64,000 nt of DNA from Dysidea avara (GCF_963678975.1 NC_089280.1:2245001-2309000), one strand, 5' to 3'; positions 23,500-35,479 are shown, counted from the stretch's first letter. Made by a program: numbers and translations. Notes: generated by a model from the sequence alone, not told the origin.

Positions 23500-25266
23500 T
23501 TGCTAACTGTATAATTGTCATCATCAACCATTGACATACTGTAACACTTCTCAAAATAGTACATTTACACTTTGTCCTTACTAGCTATATGACCACTAGA
23601 AGTAGATTCTGTTTCCCTTATCTACTTATACTGTTTCCATTATTCTGTGTATACAGTACAGGCTCAGTAAAATGATTTTTAAGCATGTCAGATCATGGTG
23701 TTAGTGCATGTGCTATCATTTCAGCACAAATTCACTTTATGTCTGAAAAGGTAATGAACATATTTATTAAGCAATTTGATCTATAGGGTCATACCCAGGC
23801 AATAATGGATTGAAAGCTGCAAACTTAGCTAGTTATACTCATAGAATGGAAATGGATTGCCTACCAGCATGCATCTAATGATGTCTGAATGGATGACAGG
23901 AAACAGAAATTATTTGGTGAAATAGGCTACATTGTAGAGGGGTAGGTAGCCCTCCACTACATATCTAACTGGTCACAACATTGATGTTTTTGTTTTTACC
24001 ATAAAACCAGGAGTATATAATAGAAACTGATTTTACGCCATAACATGCATTCACTATATGGGGGCATTTTTGTTGAAGGATGACAGCATCATCCAACTAG
24101 GCTGTTCTTCAGCTGTGCCCTGATCAAACCTAGAACCTTTCAATTACCAGGCTAATGCCTGAGTTACTACTACCTCAGCATCTGTTAACTAATAATGGAG
24201 GGTAACTAGTTACTTTTGTGAATGTGATGGTGAATGCAAAGATACAAAAGTGTAATGTGTTTAATTACCGATAATCTTAAATTGCTGTAAAGAAAATTGA
24301 TACACTGCACTAGGATGCTAATGTGCATGATGACAATGACTAATAGTCCTATATAAGTCTACAACTACACATACTCTAATAATGCAGTCGCTTGTTTATG
24401 TTATTATCTGCTTTATCAGTTAGGCATGCCCTGGACCTGTAACGTATGAGGTGTCAAGTGTATCTGATAACAACAAAGCTTGCACTGAACTGGCCTGGCC
24501 TGGTACAGCTATTAAAGACACTAATGTAAATATGATCTACAACAATTATTATCATTATCAACAAAAGAAATCTATTACTGGATTAATAAAAGTACACAAA
24601 CTAGCTAGCTATAGATAAATTTAAAAACTAGATCTTTTAAAAGGAGCTCAAGAATAGGGTTTGCCATGAAATAAGAAGGGATCGCTGGGGTAGTAATGTA
24701 AACCACAAATCCCTATTTTGACTCGACTCAAAATGATGGAGCATGACACATAAAATTTATAACAGAGAGTCATAATAAGGATTTTGTGTTTTACATTACC
24801 ACCTCATTCTTCGTGTTTCATGACCTTTTCAGTGATCCCTATTCCCCTTAAAAGTTTCATTTTTTTATTCATCTAGTTTATTATTTTGTAGTTATCCATA
24901 TCTTTATTCCCCAACTGCAGGCTAGAATCCATAATCAAGCGAGAACAATGCTGACATTAAGTGTCCCCTGTTTTTCAGGACTGAGGTTGATAGCTGAAAC
25001 TGAGCTATTATACATTTATTAATACATCCGGCACTACCCCTCCCGGACCTTTGAGCGGAAGCTTAATGAATGGTCAATTAAATGTCCAGCATGGTGGGGG
25101 CTGGAACACATGTAGTTTTACGTCAATTAAAAGCTCCACCTACTCCTGAACCGGGGGCCGGTGCATGGTAGCTAAGGGCAATACATACATTATTTCAGAA
25201 AGTCAGTTCTCTTATTCCCTTGCTATTGAAAGTTTATCTGGTCTCTGGTTATGAAGTTTTTTTAAA
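23500..25266. other. Spacer downstream of the photolyase
   Basis: Contains a diverged copy (about 23597-23935) of the 360-bp MITE family P4 and a fragment near 24010 resembling the end of the element at 32397. No gene recognised. Confidence 0.5.
23597..23935. mobile_element. MITE family P4, diverged copy
   Basis: The left end contains GATTCTGTTTCCCTTATC and the right end GGAAACAGAAATTATTTGG. The interior shares the CATTATTCTGTG and GGCTCAGTAAAA blocks with the clear copies at 26467 and 31293. Confidence 0.6.
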
Positions 25267-25269
25267 AAT

Positions 25270-25690
25270 AGAGTAACTATTAAGCTCCGGTCTATTATGC
25301 CCAAAATTTTACCTATTATGCTTTTGAGCATTGCTCAAAAATTAAGCCTATTATGCTCAAAATTATGCTTTCAAAATCAAGATTATGCTCTAGAGCTGAC
25401 TGTTTTATTAGAGTATATCAGCCTTTCCGGACTGCTGTATTAGAGTAAGTGACTGCTCTATTAGAGTATCTCGATCTTATTTCTGCAAAGTGTGAATAAC
25501 CAACAAAGAAACGGTTTAGTAAGTTATATTACATTTTAAAAAAAATATGAAATAGTGAATATTTGACCTTTCAGGCGCTCGTATAAGTCGTATTGCGCAT
25601 TTTAATTAAATTTTCAAATATCGTATATTATTTACCTATTATGCTTTAAATTATGCTGGCATAATCGGCCGGTGCCTAGTAACTATTATG
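25270..25690. repeat. TTATGC-rich segment with clustered CTCTATTAGAG motifs
   Basis: TATTATGCY occurs repeatedly (about 25298-25390 and again 25630-25690). Between these blocks lie three CTCTATTAGAG-type motifs at 25397, 25430 and 25450. Probably a decayed transposon with TTATGC ends; this is inference. Confidence 0.5.
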
Positions 25691-25767
25691 CACATGTACT
25701 ACCGTGACACTGTTGCAGGCAAAGAATTGGCACGCTAAAATAAAATTTTTTGTTGTCTTCGCTGAGG

Positions 25768-26135
25768 GCGAATTTTTTTTTTGGACGCACTTCTGACTTA
25801 GAAAATTTTTCATGTTTTGTGAACTTACCGTTTTTCTTTGTTTTACGGAAAGCAACATTGTTTGCGGAGAAGGAAAAGGTCACACTGAAACCGTTAGCCC
25901 CTCTGTATTAAGTGTGTTGGTCGTCTTCAAAGATGTTGTAAAATACGGACAAGACCTACCTGGATGGACAATTCTTCCCTGCCACCCGCCTGTCATCTCA
26001 CAGCACTGGCGTGACTCGATCGCTGAAAACTTCGAGTGAAGGCCAAGGTGAAGGCATGAAAGGATAGAAGGACACTTGTAAGAAGGTGTCACAACTAATA
26101 AACACAGTTGGGAACTGAATGTGTAGTATGTGACT
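25768..26135 (-). repeat. Inverted duplicate of the FAAH upstream region (copy A)
   Basis: Read on the minus strand, this segment matches 30373-30745 (plus) over about 370 bp with scattered substitutions. An open frame ending FTTSLKTTNTLNTEGLTVSV is preserved in both copies (minus strand 26092-25880 here, plus strand 30347-30628 there). No known protein is recognised in it. Confidence 0.8.
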
Positions 26136-26326
26136 ATTGAGAGCTGTAATGATAGACTTTGGGTATCTAAATGTTTATGTTAATATCTTTACAGCGACCA
26201 GATCTGAAGGTCTGCATGCATGTCACTAATTTTACAATATGTAGCTACTAAGTGGATTTGAAAATATTGTTACTTGTGTACTATAGAAATAGTGTTTTTT
26301 GGTATAACATCTGTGGAGCTCCACTA

Positions 26327-27083
26327 CAGTGAAACCTCTTTTTATGGTTGGACACATTTGTTATGAGTAGTCTAACACTGTACTGCCATCAATCATCAAG
26401 GATGTACGCAGGTTTAGAATACAAGACACAAGGTTAGGGATTTAGGAAAAAATGTGTGGGGTCTTAGGCCACTCCAAATAAGTTCTCTGTTTCCCGTCCA
26501 CTGCCCACATCTAGTTACTGTGAGCTCTAAATATTCCATTATTCCGTATTCTTCCATTATTTTCCAGTTCTTCTTGCATACTGACAGACTCAGTAAAAGC
26601 CATTTTGAATCAGTGTCAGCAGTGCTATTAAGTCAGCACAAACTTCACGTTTATGCTATTTTTGCAACTTAAAAAGGAAGGAACAAACTTAAGCATGCTT
26701 TTATGCAGCTTTTATGGTTGTGCTAGGCAAATAATGGCTTGAAAAGCTGCCAATCTTATAATGAAATAATAGAAATGAATTGCCCGCCTGCATGTAAATA
26801 TGCTTGAGTCCAGGATGGGAAACAGAGAATTTATTTGGAGTGGCCTTAGCTATATACTTGCATAAGTTAGTGGTGAATATGTAGCAGTTGGTATATTATG
26901 GTGAGTAGTGGTGGCAATATTGTTGTAATTCAGTGGAAGCTGGTCCCAATCACTGTGGGCACATCCCCGAATCATTTAATACTATACCTTAATAGTCAAG
27001 CAACCTTGATTATAATTTTAGTTCAGATTTAGCCTTAATAAAATATACAATCTTTTGAGCATTGGGTTATAGAGGTTTCACTG
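26327..27083. mobile_element. Pogo-like element with a nested MITE
   Basis: TA-flanked ends CAGTGAAACCTCTTTTTATG and, in complement, CAGTGAAACCTCTATAACCC. The interior is non-coding and is split by the P4 element at 26467-26845. Confidence 0.75.
26467..26845. mobile_element. MITE family P4, intact copy
   Basis: Inverted ends of about 30 bp: GGCCACTCCAAATAAGTTCT and AGAATTTATTTGGAGTGGCC. TTA occurs directly on both sides (26464-26466 and 26846-26848), a 3-bp duplication typical of PIF/Harbinger-type elements. About 379 bp, non-coding. Confidence 0.85.
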
Positions 27084-27289
27084 TACTTGTGTTAGCATTT
27101 ATTACACTTGTTCACAAAATTGATGTAACAACTATTCAAACTTGACCACTACTCAGTATAAAACAATATATATATATATATTTTTTATTATGACACTGCT
27201 CAAATTCGGCCACTGTTAAAGGTCTGGTGGTGTTTAGCTACGTAAAATGGTACTTGTTTTATGCATGAAGTATATAATTATACTTTAGC

Positions 27290-27925
27290 TAAGGCTTGGG
27301 ACCTAATTAACATGGACGTTATGATCTTTCAACAAGGTCTTAAAATACACATGAGCTATGTTTGGGACCTACTTGAGTTGATCACTTTAAATGAGATAAT
27401 CTTATTAATGAGCTTGACAAGTATACCTTAGCTATGTGTGGGACCTACTTGACATGGTCACTATAATGAGGTGGTCTTATTACTGAAGTCATGAAGTACA
27501 CCTTAGTTATGTTTGGGACCTACTTGACATGGTCACTATATTGAGGTGGTCTTATTACTGAGGTCATGAAGTACACCTTAGTTATGTTTGGGACCTACTT
27601 GACACTTGACATGGTCACTATAATGAGGTGGTCTTATTAATGATGTCATGAAGTACACCTTAGCTCTGTTTGAGACCTACTTGACATGGTCACTATAATG
27701 AGGTGGTCTTATTAATGACGTCATGAAGTACACCTTAGCTATGTTGGGACGTACTTGACATGATGAGGTGGTCTTATTACTGAGGTTGTCAAGTACACCT
27801 TAGCTATGTTTGGGACCAAAATGAGGTCATGCAGTACATCTTAACTAGGGACATACTAGACATCTTCACTATAATGAGGTGGTCTCAATGAGGTTGTCAA
27901 ATACACCTTAACTATGTTTGTTACT
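27290..27925 (+). repeat. Tandem array of about 83-bp units
   Basis: Seven or so degenerate units containing TTAGCTATGTTTGGGACCTA, CATGGTCACTATAATGAGG and TGGTCTTATTA. The array decays on both sides. Confidence 0.85.
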
Positions 27926-29781
27926 CAACGTGAGTATTACTATGTTAAGCATTATAAGGTATCACTGTGTATGTATGTATGTACTTGTCATGTTCACATA
28001 CTGATTTGGCTTCCACGAACACAAAATCAAACTCATCTTTTGAATTGCTGGCTAAATAGACCACCACATTCTACTCTTTGTTTTATGGAATTGGAGAGTC
28101 TGGTTTCTGCAGCTTTGGCACTTCTATAGCCATGGCTTTGTTGGAAATGATGTTTAGTGAGCTGAAAAACCATGAAGGGCCAGTCGTATATACACAAGAA
28201 GCCAGTACAATACTTACGCATTACTGTATATGCATACATGAGACAACTTGGAGTGTGTGTATGAGGTCTGCAAAATAGTGTACTAGGAAAAGTAAATCCT
28301 ATCACATTGTTTTAAAAAGCTGCTAAAGAGTATACTACATAACTATATAATGTTGTACATAATAATCACTGACTCGTAGAATATTCTTAACATCGATGTA
28401 GTAATTAATATATGTGACTAGATTTGTTAGCTCCCGTACATATGTACATGCTTGTGAAATTCTCAGGTATCACATTAAAGTGTTCGATAATGATAAAGCT
28501 ATGTCCATCTATACCTTCAAATCAACCAGGCTGCTTGAAGACATCTTACGTTTGACAGCCTTGTACAAAGGCAGCTGAATGTATTGCTAAAGTGGAGCAA
28601 GGGAAATTATGTATGGATGTAGCAATCAAGTTGCGGGGTAGTATACCAGAATTGCAGGTTGTGCTAACTAGTCAGATTTGGTAGATCCAATCAGATATTG
28701 CAAATCAATATATGGGCAAGAATTTTTTTTTTTTTTAATCTATAAAAGTAGTGTGGGCCAGTAAGACCTCAAGTAAGTATCAACTAATTGGTAGATGTGC
28801 AGCACGACCTCAATATCCAGCCATTCATTAATGGTTGCTACAATGATGTTCATCTTATCTCCAAATGTGTAGCTGAATTCAATGTGTATGCACACGTCTC
28901 CAATGGCTGGCTAATTGACAGTTGATTACATTTTTTTGGTCTCATCGTTACCCTTACATGTTTGATTATTGGGTGGAAAAGAGATGGACGTGGGGTTCTT
29001 CCTTTGTTGGTGAAATAGCCAGTACAATGATTTGACTGATTCTTACCAATATTGATACTCCACATAAATTATTTATATTGATAATCCATATAAATTATCA
29101 AACCAAGGCCTTCAACAATAAATACATGTGGTCTAAGTGTGATTTAAATCTAAATTTTGAGTATATAGTAAAGTTAAGTAGTTAAGACTAAGTATTACTT
29201 TTCTTCAACGTAAATAACAATCTTGTTCCATGGTCTGGTCGATGGCTGACTTGTTTTGGATAGAAAGCCAAAACAGTTATAATTTCATGACCACAGTCAG
29301 CCTAAGCAAATTACATTCCCAGGCTATATGCTACCTTTGAATGCCCATTATGTGACCACATTGTGAAATAGGTCTGCAGACTGGATAGATAGCTATTGGC
29401 ATGATGTTTGGTCACAGGTTAGTATTAACATACATTAATTTGATCATGGATGCTGCAATAAGTCTGTGGATCAAGTCACTATCTGGTCTAGGATTTATTC
29501 CTTTAATTACTAGCTAATTTGCAGTCATTCCAATAATTAATCAAAAGCGGATGAGACCTGCTAAACCTGGACAAAATGTAACCCAAAGGATGAAGGCACT
29601 TACAACATTGGTAAGAATGACAGCATCAGTAACATTAATTCACAAAGCAGTATTCAAGGGTACAGTACAATTATAGAACAAAACAAAATTCTTGTGAGAG
29701 CCAAAGATGTGGCACAACACAATATTTAAACTCTTACAGTGTGGATCCCATTTGTAATTTGCAGACTTTGAATGAAACTAG
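27926..29781. other. Spacer without a recognised gene
   Basis: Short open frames at 27914-28278 (both strands) show no family resemblance and no supporting splice pattern. Nothing else recognised. Confidence 0.4.
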
Positions 29782-29784
29782 TAA

Positions 29785-30143
29785 GGCCACTCCAGATAAA
29801 TTCTCTGTTTCTCTTAGCATGTGGGCAAGCGGTCCATATATTTCCATTACCCTAGTACGAAATTGGCATCTTTTCAAGTTATTATTTGCCTAGGTACAGC
29901 CATAGCAAACTACGTAATAACATTTTCAGCTTGTACCTTCATCATTTACATTGCAAGAATAACACAAACATGAACAGTGATAACATTCTGACTTGTGAGC
30001 TGGCAAACCTTACAAGATCAATTTTATTAAGCCTGTACAGTATGCAGAAAATAGTGGAAGAATACGGAATAATGGAACATCTTAGAGCTGGGAATAAAGA
30101 GATGTGGGTGGTGGATGTGAAGCAGAATTTATTTGGAGTGTTT
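29785..30143. mobile_element. MITE family P4, copy in reverse orientation
   Basis: Begins GGCCACTCCAGATAAATTCT and ends GAATTTATTTGGAGTG. Interior blocks such as GGAAGAATACGGAATAATGG are the complement of those in the 26467 copy. TAA flanks both sides (29782-29784 and 30144-30146), although the last three bases of the right TIR are changed. Confidence 0.8.
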
Positions 30144-30372
30144 TAAAGTGAGTGCTAGCCTTTTCATACCTCAGCACGGGTCCTGGCTGTTGCAAACTTT
30201 ATTCAATCACACAATAGCTACTACGGTACATAGCGTAATGAAAATGATGTTAACTTTACACAGAACAAACTACTGTGGTCACAACCTGGATACATACATA
30301 ATGACAAGTACAATATACTGCAGCTATAGGTAGCTTCACTCTCAGAGTGTATACAGCAAACAAGGATATTAT

Positions 30373-30745
30373 AGTCACATACTACACATTCAGTTCCCAA
30401 CTGTGTTTATTAGTTGTGACACCTTCTTACAAGTGTCCTTCTATCCTTTCATGCCTTCACCTTGGCCTTCACTCGAAGTTTTCAGCGATCGAGTCACGTC
30501 AGTGCTGTGAGATGATAGGCGAGCGGCAGGGAAGAAATGTCCATCCAGGTAGGTCTCGTCCGTATTTTACAACATCTTTGAAGACGACCAACACACTTAA
30601 TACAGAGGGGCTAACAGTTTCAGTGTGATCTTTTCCTTCTCCGCAAACAATGTTGCTTTCCGTAAAACAAAGAAAAACGGTAAGTTCACAAAACACGAAA
30701 AATTTTCTAAGTCAGAAGTGCGTCCAAAAAAAAATTCGCCCGGTG
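30373..30745 (+). promoter_or_regulatory. Region just upstream of FAAH, duplicated at 25768-26135
   Basis: Ends about 35 bp before the FAAH start codon and so must include its promoter or 5' UTR. It is the partner of the inverted copy at 25.8-26.1 kb. It contains a possible donor (CACGGTAAGT-like, AACGGTAAGTTC at about 30677) that could belong to a leader exon. Promoter function is inference. Confidence 0.5.
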
Positions 30746-30779
30746 AGGTGGGAAAGGTTAACTCTGTAACTTTATAAAG

Positions 30780-33700
30780 ATGTTCGTGTTCATCATCCCG
30801 GTGTTCATGCTTGTCGCACTCTACTGGTTATTTACAAGAGAGCCGATATCATCTTATCGTAAGGGGAAACAGCTGAGAAAACCAGCGAAATGTTTAACTG
30901 ATGATGATTGTAAGTACGAGCTGAAAAATTTAAGCATACCCAGAGTGACAGGACTAGTGTTCAAATTGTTTATGAAATTCGTATTCACGAGGTTCGGCAG
31001 GAAGGTGATAGTACCACATTTGATGAAGAAGAGCGGCATGTTTGTATTGGATGGGGTGTGGTTACCAGAGACACCGACATTCGCACCTTTAGTAGATCAC
31101 GAACCTGTGATCGAGGAGAGTAGTTGTGAGGAAGAAGTGGAGAAGTTGTTGAAGAGATCAGCTACATGTCCCCAGCTCACTATAGCTGACTACACACAAG
31201 GATATCAATCAGGACAGTTTACCCCAACACAGGTATACAGCTGGTAGTTAGTCTCATTACAGCTAACATATACCTCCAGATATACTATATATGGAAACTC
31301 AAATAAATTTCCTGTTTCCCGTCCACCACCCGCATCTGATTACTGTCAGTTCTAAATATTCCATAATTCCGTATTATTCCATTATTTTCTGGTTATTCTT
31401 GCATACTGAAAGGCTCAGTAAAAGCTATCTTGAAACAGTGTCAGCTCATGTGTCAGCGTGCTATCAAGTCGGCACAAACTTGTTATTTTTTCAACTTGAA
31501 AAGGAAGGAACATGCTTTTGTGCAGTTTTTTTTATAGCTGTGCCAGGCAAATAATGACTTGAAAGCTGCCAATCTTATAACGAAGTAATGGAAATGGATC
31601 ACCCGCTTGCATGCAAATATTCCTGTGGTCAGGACGGAAAACAGGAAATTTATTGGGAGTGGCCATTACCTCATAAATAGTCCAGAGGTATATACTATCT
31701 ATGGTCTCATACCAGACCACTTGTTACCTTTTGTGTTTCCCCTACCCAAATACAAAAGTGTTCTGGGCACACTAGACAATAATAGCTAGTGACTGGCTGC
31801 ATGTGAAGTCACAAGTGTGGTGTTCAGCTTGAATATTAAGTTGCTTAATTGTCCTTTCTGTTTGTGTGGGGTCACATAGAAATTATAGCTAATTTTTCCA
31901 GGGAGGATAGTAAAAGTGTGGCTCATGTATAATGTGCATATGAGTTGAGATGAGATGTCTGTATTGCGCAGTCAGATATACAACTGTTAAATTGATGAAT
32001 ATTTAAGGCCAGCTATAGAGAATGAAAACTCAAGGGTAACCATGTACTGCGGTGTGCCTAAAAGGCACCTTTCAGATAGAAGTAACATCTAAAACAAATT
32101 TATTGACTGGCAATTAGTTGGTGAGTAGAAAATTCCACTAAATAAAATACTTTACTTCATATCACTGTATTAAAAGTGTTGCAGGTTGCACTGAAGGCAC
32201 TTTTGGGCTTGACTCTACCTAACCGATACTGCCAAAGTGCCATTGTGGGGCTGGTTTCTGGTCAACCTGTTTTAGTGGGAAAGCACAAACTTTCACGGTC
32301 CTTACTTTGCGGTACTACATATTGTGCTTTAAAGTAGACTATCTGCACTGTTACTCTGTTAGCATAGAAAAGTTAGTACACAGGATTGAGTACAAGCAAG
32401 AGTATATAATAGAAACCAAGAGTATCGAACGGGTGTATTACCCCGTGATTATTGATTGCATAAAGTAACATGGATATTTTAGTAATTGTTCGTTTTCATT
32501 GCCATTAAGGATTGCTGTGTTTAGCCCAATTCGGCCACTAAACCAAGCGAAAACATGATAGCGTTAAAGAGAATTGGCTAATGTTAAAGTTCTGGCACTG
32601 CCAAGCGAATCTCTGAAGGCGTGGCAACATGCTTGTTTGTGCAACCGCTGCTTTAGCGAGCTGGAGTTATCTTGGGTCTTTACTACACTTTAATAACTGT
32701 TGAATACTTGGTTGAATAACACAGAAAACTGGCGAACAAAGACCCGTTACCACGTACGCATTTCAAATTACCATTTTGTGTAAACAAAAAATTACTGAAA
32801 TATCCGTGTTACTTTACACAATCATTAATCAAGGGTTAATACACCGTTCAACACTCTTGATTTCTATTATATACTCTTGGTAAAGTGTATGTTCTATTAG
32901 AGTATTTCAACAGAGCTCTGTATATAAATGTATGGGCTTCAGTTATCCAAACTATTCACTTATCTGAACACTTTTACTATTGCCTGAGAATTAGTAAGGT
33001 TTGGATAACTGAGGGTTCTACTGTATGGGGTTTTGGTGGTCCCTGTATGTGTAAATCTGAAAAATTCATACCTGGGACATGTGTGATCTCAATAATATGT
33101 ATTGTATGTGTTATCAGGTGATTACTGCTACTATGAATTGTGTGGAGAAGTTTGATCCCATCCTCAAGTCTGTTTCCCAACTTGATCAACAAAGTGTTAT
33201 GAAGATGGCTTCATCGTCTACTAAACGATGGCAGGAGGGAAAGCCCCTTTCTGCCCTTGATGGGGTACCAGTTGTGATTAAAGAAGAACTCAACGTGGAA
33301 CCTTATGTGACATATAGTGGCTGTACATTTGTGCCAGCTTGTGTGGAGGGTACTGAAGAGTCCACCATCTCATTGAGACTGAAGGAGGCTGGAGCTATTG
33401 TATTAGGAGTGACTAGTATGCAAGAAATGGGCTTTGGTACTTTGGGGTCCAACCCTAATAGAGGAATGTCACATAATCCTTACAACACTGACCACTATGC
33501 TGGAGGGAGCTCCACAGGTTCAGCCATTGCAGTAGCTGCTGGTTTCTGTCCCATATCTATTGGCTGTGATGGAGGTGGATCCATACGTGTCCCATCAGCT
33601 TTGTGTGGTATAGTGGGGTTGAAGTCAACGTTTGCTAGAGTTAGTTCTTATGGAGGTGCACCTACTGCCTTCACTGTTTCCCATGTGGGACCAATGTGCT

Positions 33701-34467
33701 CTACAGTTGCTGATACTGCCATATTGTACAGTGTTATTGCTGGCCGTGATGAGAAATGTCCTGTTGGTTTACAACAACCCACACCATCCCTTAGTAATGT
33801 GTCAAATTTGCTGTTAGATGGGATTGCCATTGGTGTATACAATGAATGGTTTGAGGATGCTGAGACCTCCATTGTGCTGGCATGCAAGAAAGCCTTGAAA
33901 TCACTGGAGTCCGTTGGAGCTACCATTGTACAAATTAAGATACCAGAATTGGAGGAAGTACGTGTTTGCCATGTCATTACAATTGCATCAGAGTTATGTA
34001 CCAGTATGGCTGTCGAATTTGATGAACACTTTGATGAGTATAATTTAGAAACACTTGCAGCTGCTTCTGGAGGTTATGCCACTACAGGTACACAATATTT
34101 TAACTCACAAAAACAACGTACCAGGTCTATTGATATCCTCAAGAACATATTCCAGAAAGTTGATTGTATTATCACTCCAGCAACGGGTGTGGTTGCCCCC
34201 AAAATACCAGCAGATGCTTTAGAGAAGGGACAGATAGATGCGACTACCACTGGTACATTGATGAAGTTTTCTGCCCTAGCTAACTTTACTGGTATCCCAG
34301 GGGTGGTGGTTCCAGTTGGTTATGATGAGGATGATCTTCCTATTGGTTTACAAGTGATGGGTCGTTGGTGGGAGGAGCATGTGATCCTTCGTGTTGCTCA
34401 TGCTGTGGAGAGTGTAGTGGAGTACAAACCACCAAAGATCTACTGTAATCCTCTGGAGAATATTTGA
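30780..34467 (+). CDS. FAAH: Fatty acid amide hydrolase, plant-type amidase-signature enzyme
   Basis: Serine hydrolase that cleaves fatty acid amides such as N-acylethanolamines. Exons 30780-31232 and 33118-34467 join in phase to give 600 residues, the usual size of plant/protist-type FAAH. Residues 2-18 are a hydrophobic N-terminal anchor. The amidase-signature core lies in exon 2. The Ser-Ser-Lys triad is visible as Lys206 (PVVIKEE), Ser282 in GGSSTGSA and the nucleophile Ser306 in GCDGGGSIRVPS. C-terminal PVGYDEDDLPIGLQVMGRWW fits the family closely. The N-terminal block with LTGLVFKLFMKF-like sequence (here VTGLVFKLFMKF) and the overall layout resemble Arabidopsis FAAH more than mammalian FAAH1. 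The single 1.9-kb intron contains two transposable elements. Downstream genes converge on it from the minus strand. All key residues are present, so it is probably active. Confidence 0.95.
31293..31664. mobile_element. MITE family P4 copy in the FAAH intron
   Basis: The ends are AAATAAATTTCCTGTTTCCC and GGAAATTTATTGGGAGTGGC, and the interior matches the 26467 copy in the same orientation. The left terminus is eroded (GGAAACTC instead of GGCCACTCC). Confidence 0.8.
32040..32290 (+). repeat. Family B tail fragment in the FAAH intron
   Basis: Shares GTGCCTAAAAGGCACCTTTC with the body of family B, and TTTTGGGCTTGACTCTACC and the following CTAACCGATACTGCC with its tail. Confidence 0.6.
32397..32880. 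mobile_element. Inverted-repeat element in the FAAH intron
   Basis: Arms of about 80 bp: GCAAGAGTATATAATAGAAA at the left and TTTCTATTATATACTCTTGG at the right, with pairing continuing through ACGGGTGTATTACCC and GGGTTAATACACCGT to TAACATGGATATT and its partner. Non-coding. A CTATTAGAGTA motif follows directly at 32893. Confidence 0.85.
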
Positions 34468-35204
34468 AGTTTGTTTGCCTTAGTCAAAAACAGTAGTTAG
34501 ATGTCAACATCATATATGTATGTACAATTAACACACTGATATTCTATTGTGTTACGTCTAGTAAACATGGATTAAAGTTCAAGTTCATTTCACCTATTTA
34601 GTTAATTGCTTATTTTATTATGCAATATGTACAGATGGTAAAAATCATTGTACTATTTGCTATAATATCTGCACAGGGGCAGATCCAGACTTATGGAAAG
34701 GGGGGGTCACAATGAACTGAGGCACTACATTAATATTGTCACTGGTTTGGGGAGACCAAAAAAAGTCATGGTCAGCTGACCACCTCAACGTTATCATTGA
34801 TAAAGTACAAAAAAAATCCTTAAATAGCTCACTACACACTGTTTCAATACTGTGACTGCTTTATTAGAGTGACTTCTCTATTAAAGTATCTCGATCTTGG
34901 TATACTAAAAATAATAAATTTTTTTTTGGGGGGGGGGGTCAAGAGCCCCCCCTGAACTTGCATGCAGTTAGTTATATTTGAAACATCATATTCTAAATGT
35001 GAACTTGTATGTAATGTCTTGTCTGGTGGCATTGAATGAAATATCTTTGTTCCAGGTTGGGAGTCACATATTACCCAAAAAATAAAGTAACTATAATAAT
35101 ATTACATATTATATTACTTTGTGTCCACAGCCTTAAGCTGTCATGTGTGAAACTACCACCTTATCACATGACATGATTGTGTAGTTGGACAATGTGCAAC
35201 CTAT
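34468..35204. other. Convergent intergenic region
   Basis: FAAH 3' flank. At 34675-34975 there is a decayed element with CAGGGGCAGATCCAGAC and long G/C runs, enclosing a pair of CTCTATTAGAG-type motifs (34851-34897). Confidence 0.55.
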
Positions 35205-35479
35205 CTATAGCAGCATATTGGTTGCTATGGTGTTGAGTTCAGTTAATGAGGTGGACATCTTAGTGAACACCTTCCTGTAGGGATCACATGAGCTCAGTGA
35301 TAATCACATGATCTAGGACATACCTTGCTGCTGTCAGATGGATCACCTGATCAGATAGATTGCTGCATGGCAGTAGCACACTCATTAGCCTTTTGTCTTG
35401 ATAACTGTAGCTGGAGGGCAAACTGCTCTGTAGTGCTCCTGATCTTACGTTCTTTATCAAGCATCTTCTGTAACTGCAC
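35205..35479 (-). CDS. C-terminal exons of a coiled-coil protein (frame broken)
   Basis: Exon 35479-35324 follows an acceptor (CTGTTACAG) and encodes a heptad-rich helix (LQKMLDKERKIRSTTEQFAL). A 60-bp intron GTATGT...CTACAG leads to the last exon 35274-35205, which ends VFTKMSTSLTELNTIATNML and a TAG. The two parts are in frame only if one base is lost or gained near 35355-35365; as assembled, the first frame stops at TGA 35353-35351. Either an assembly indel or a decayed gene. It might be the 3' end of the ANKS3-like gene at 44 kb on the same strand, whose human relative also ends in a coiled coil, but no linking exons were found. Confidence 0.5.

Noticed and set aside
25812-26039. 75-aa open frame (MFCELTVFL...) also present near 30.6 kb
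   Set aside because: It is the opposite strand of the duplicated FAAH leader region; the other strand's frame is equally open and neither has protein similarity.
28033-28305. Overlapping open frames on both strands near 28.1 kb
   Set aside because: No family resemblance, and no matching exons nearby.
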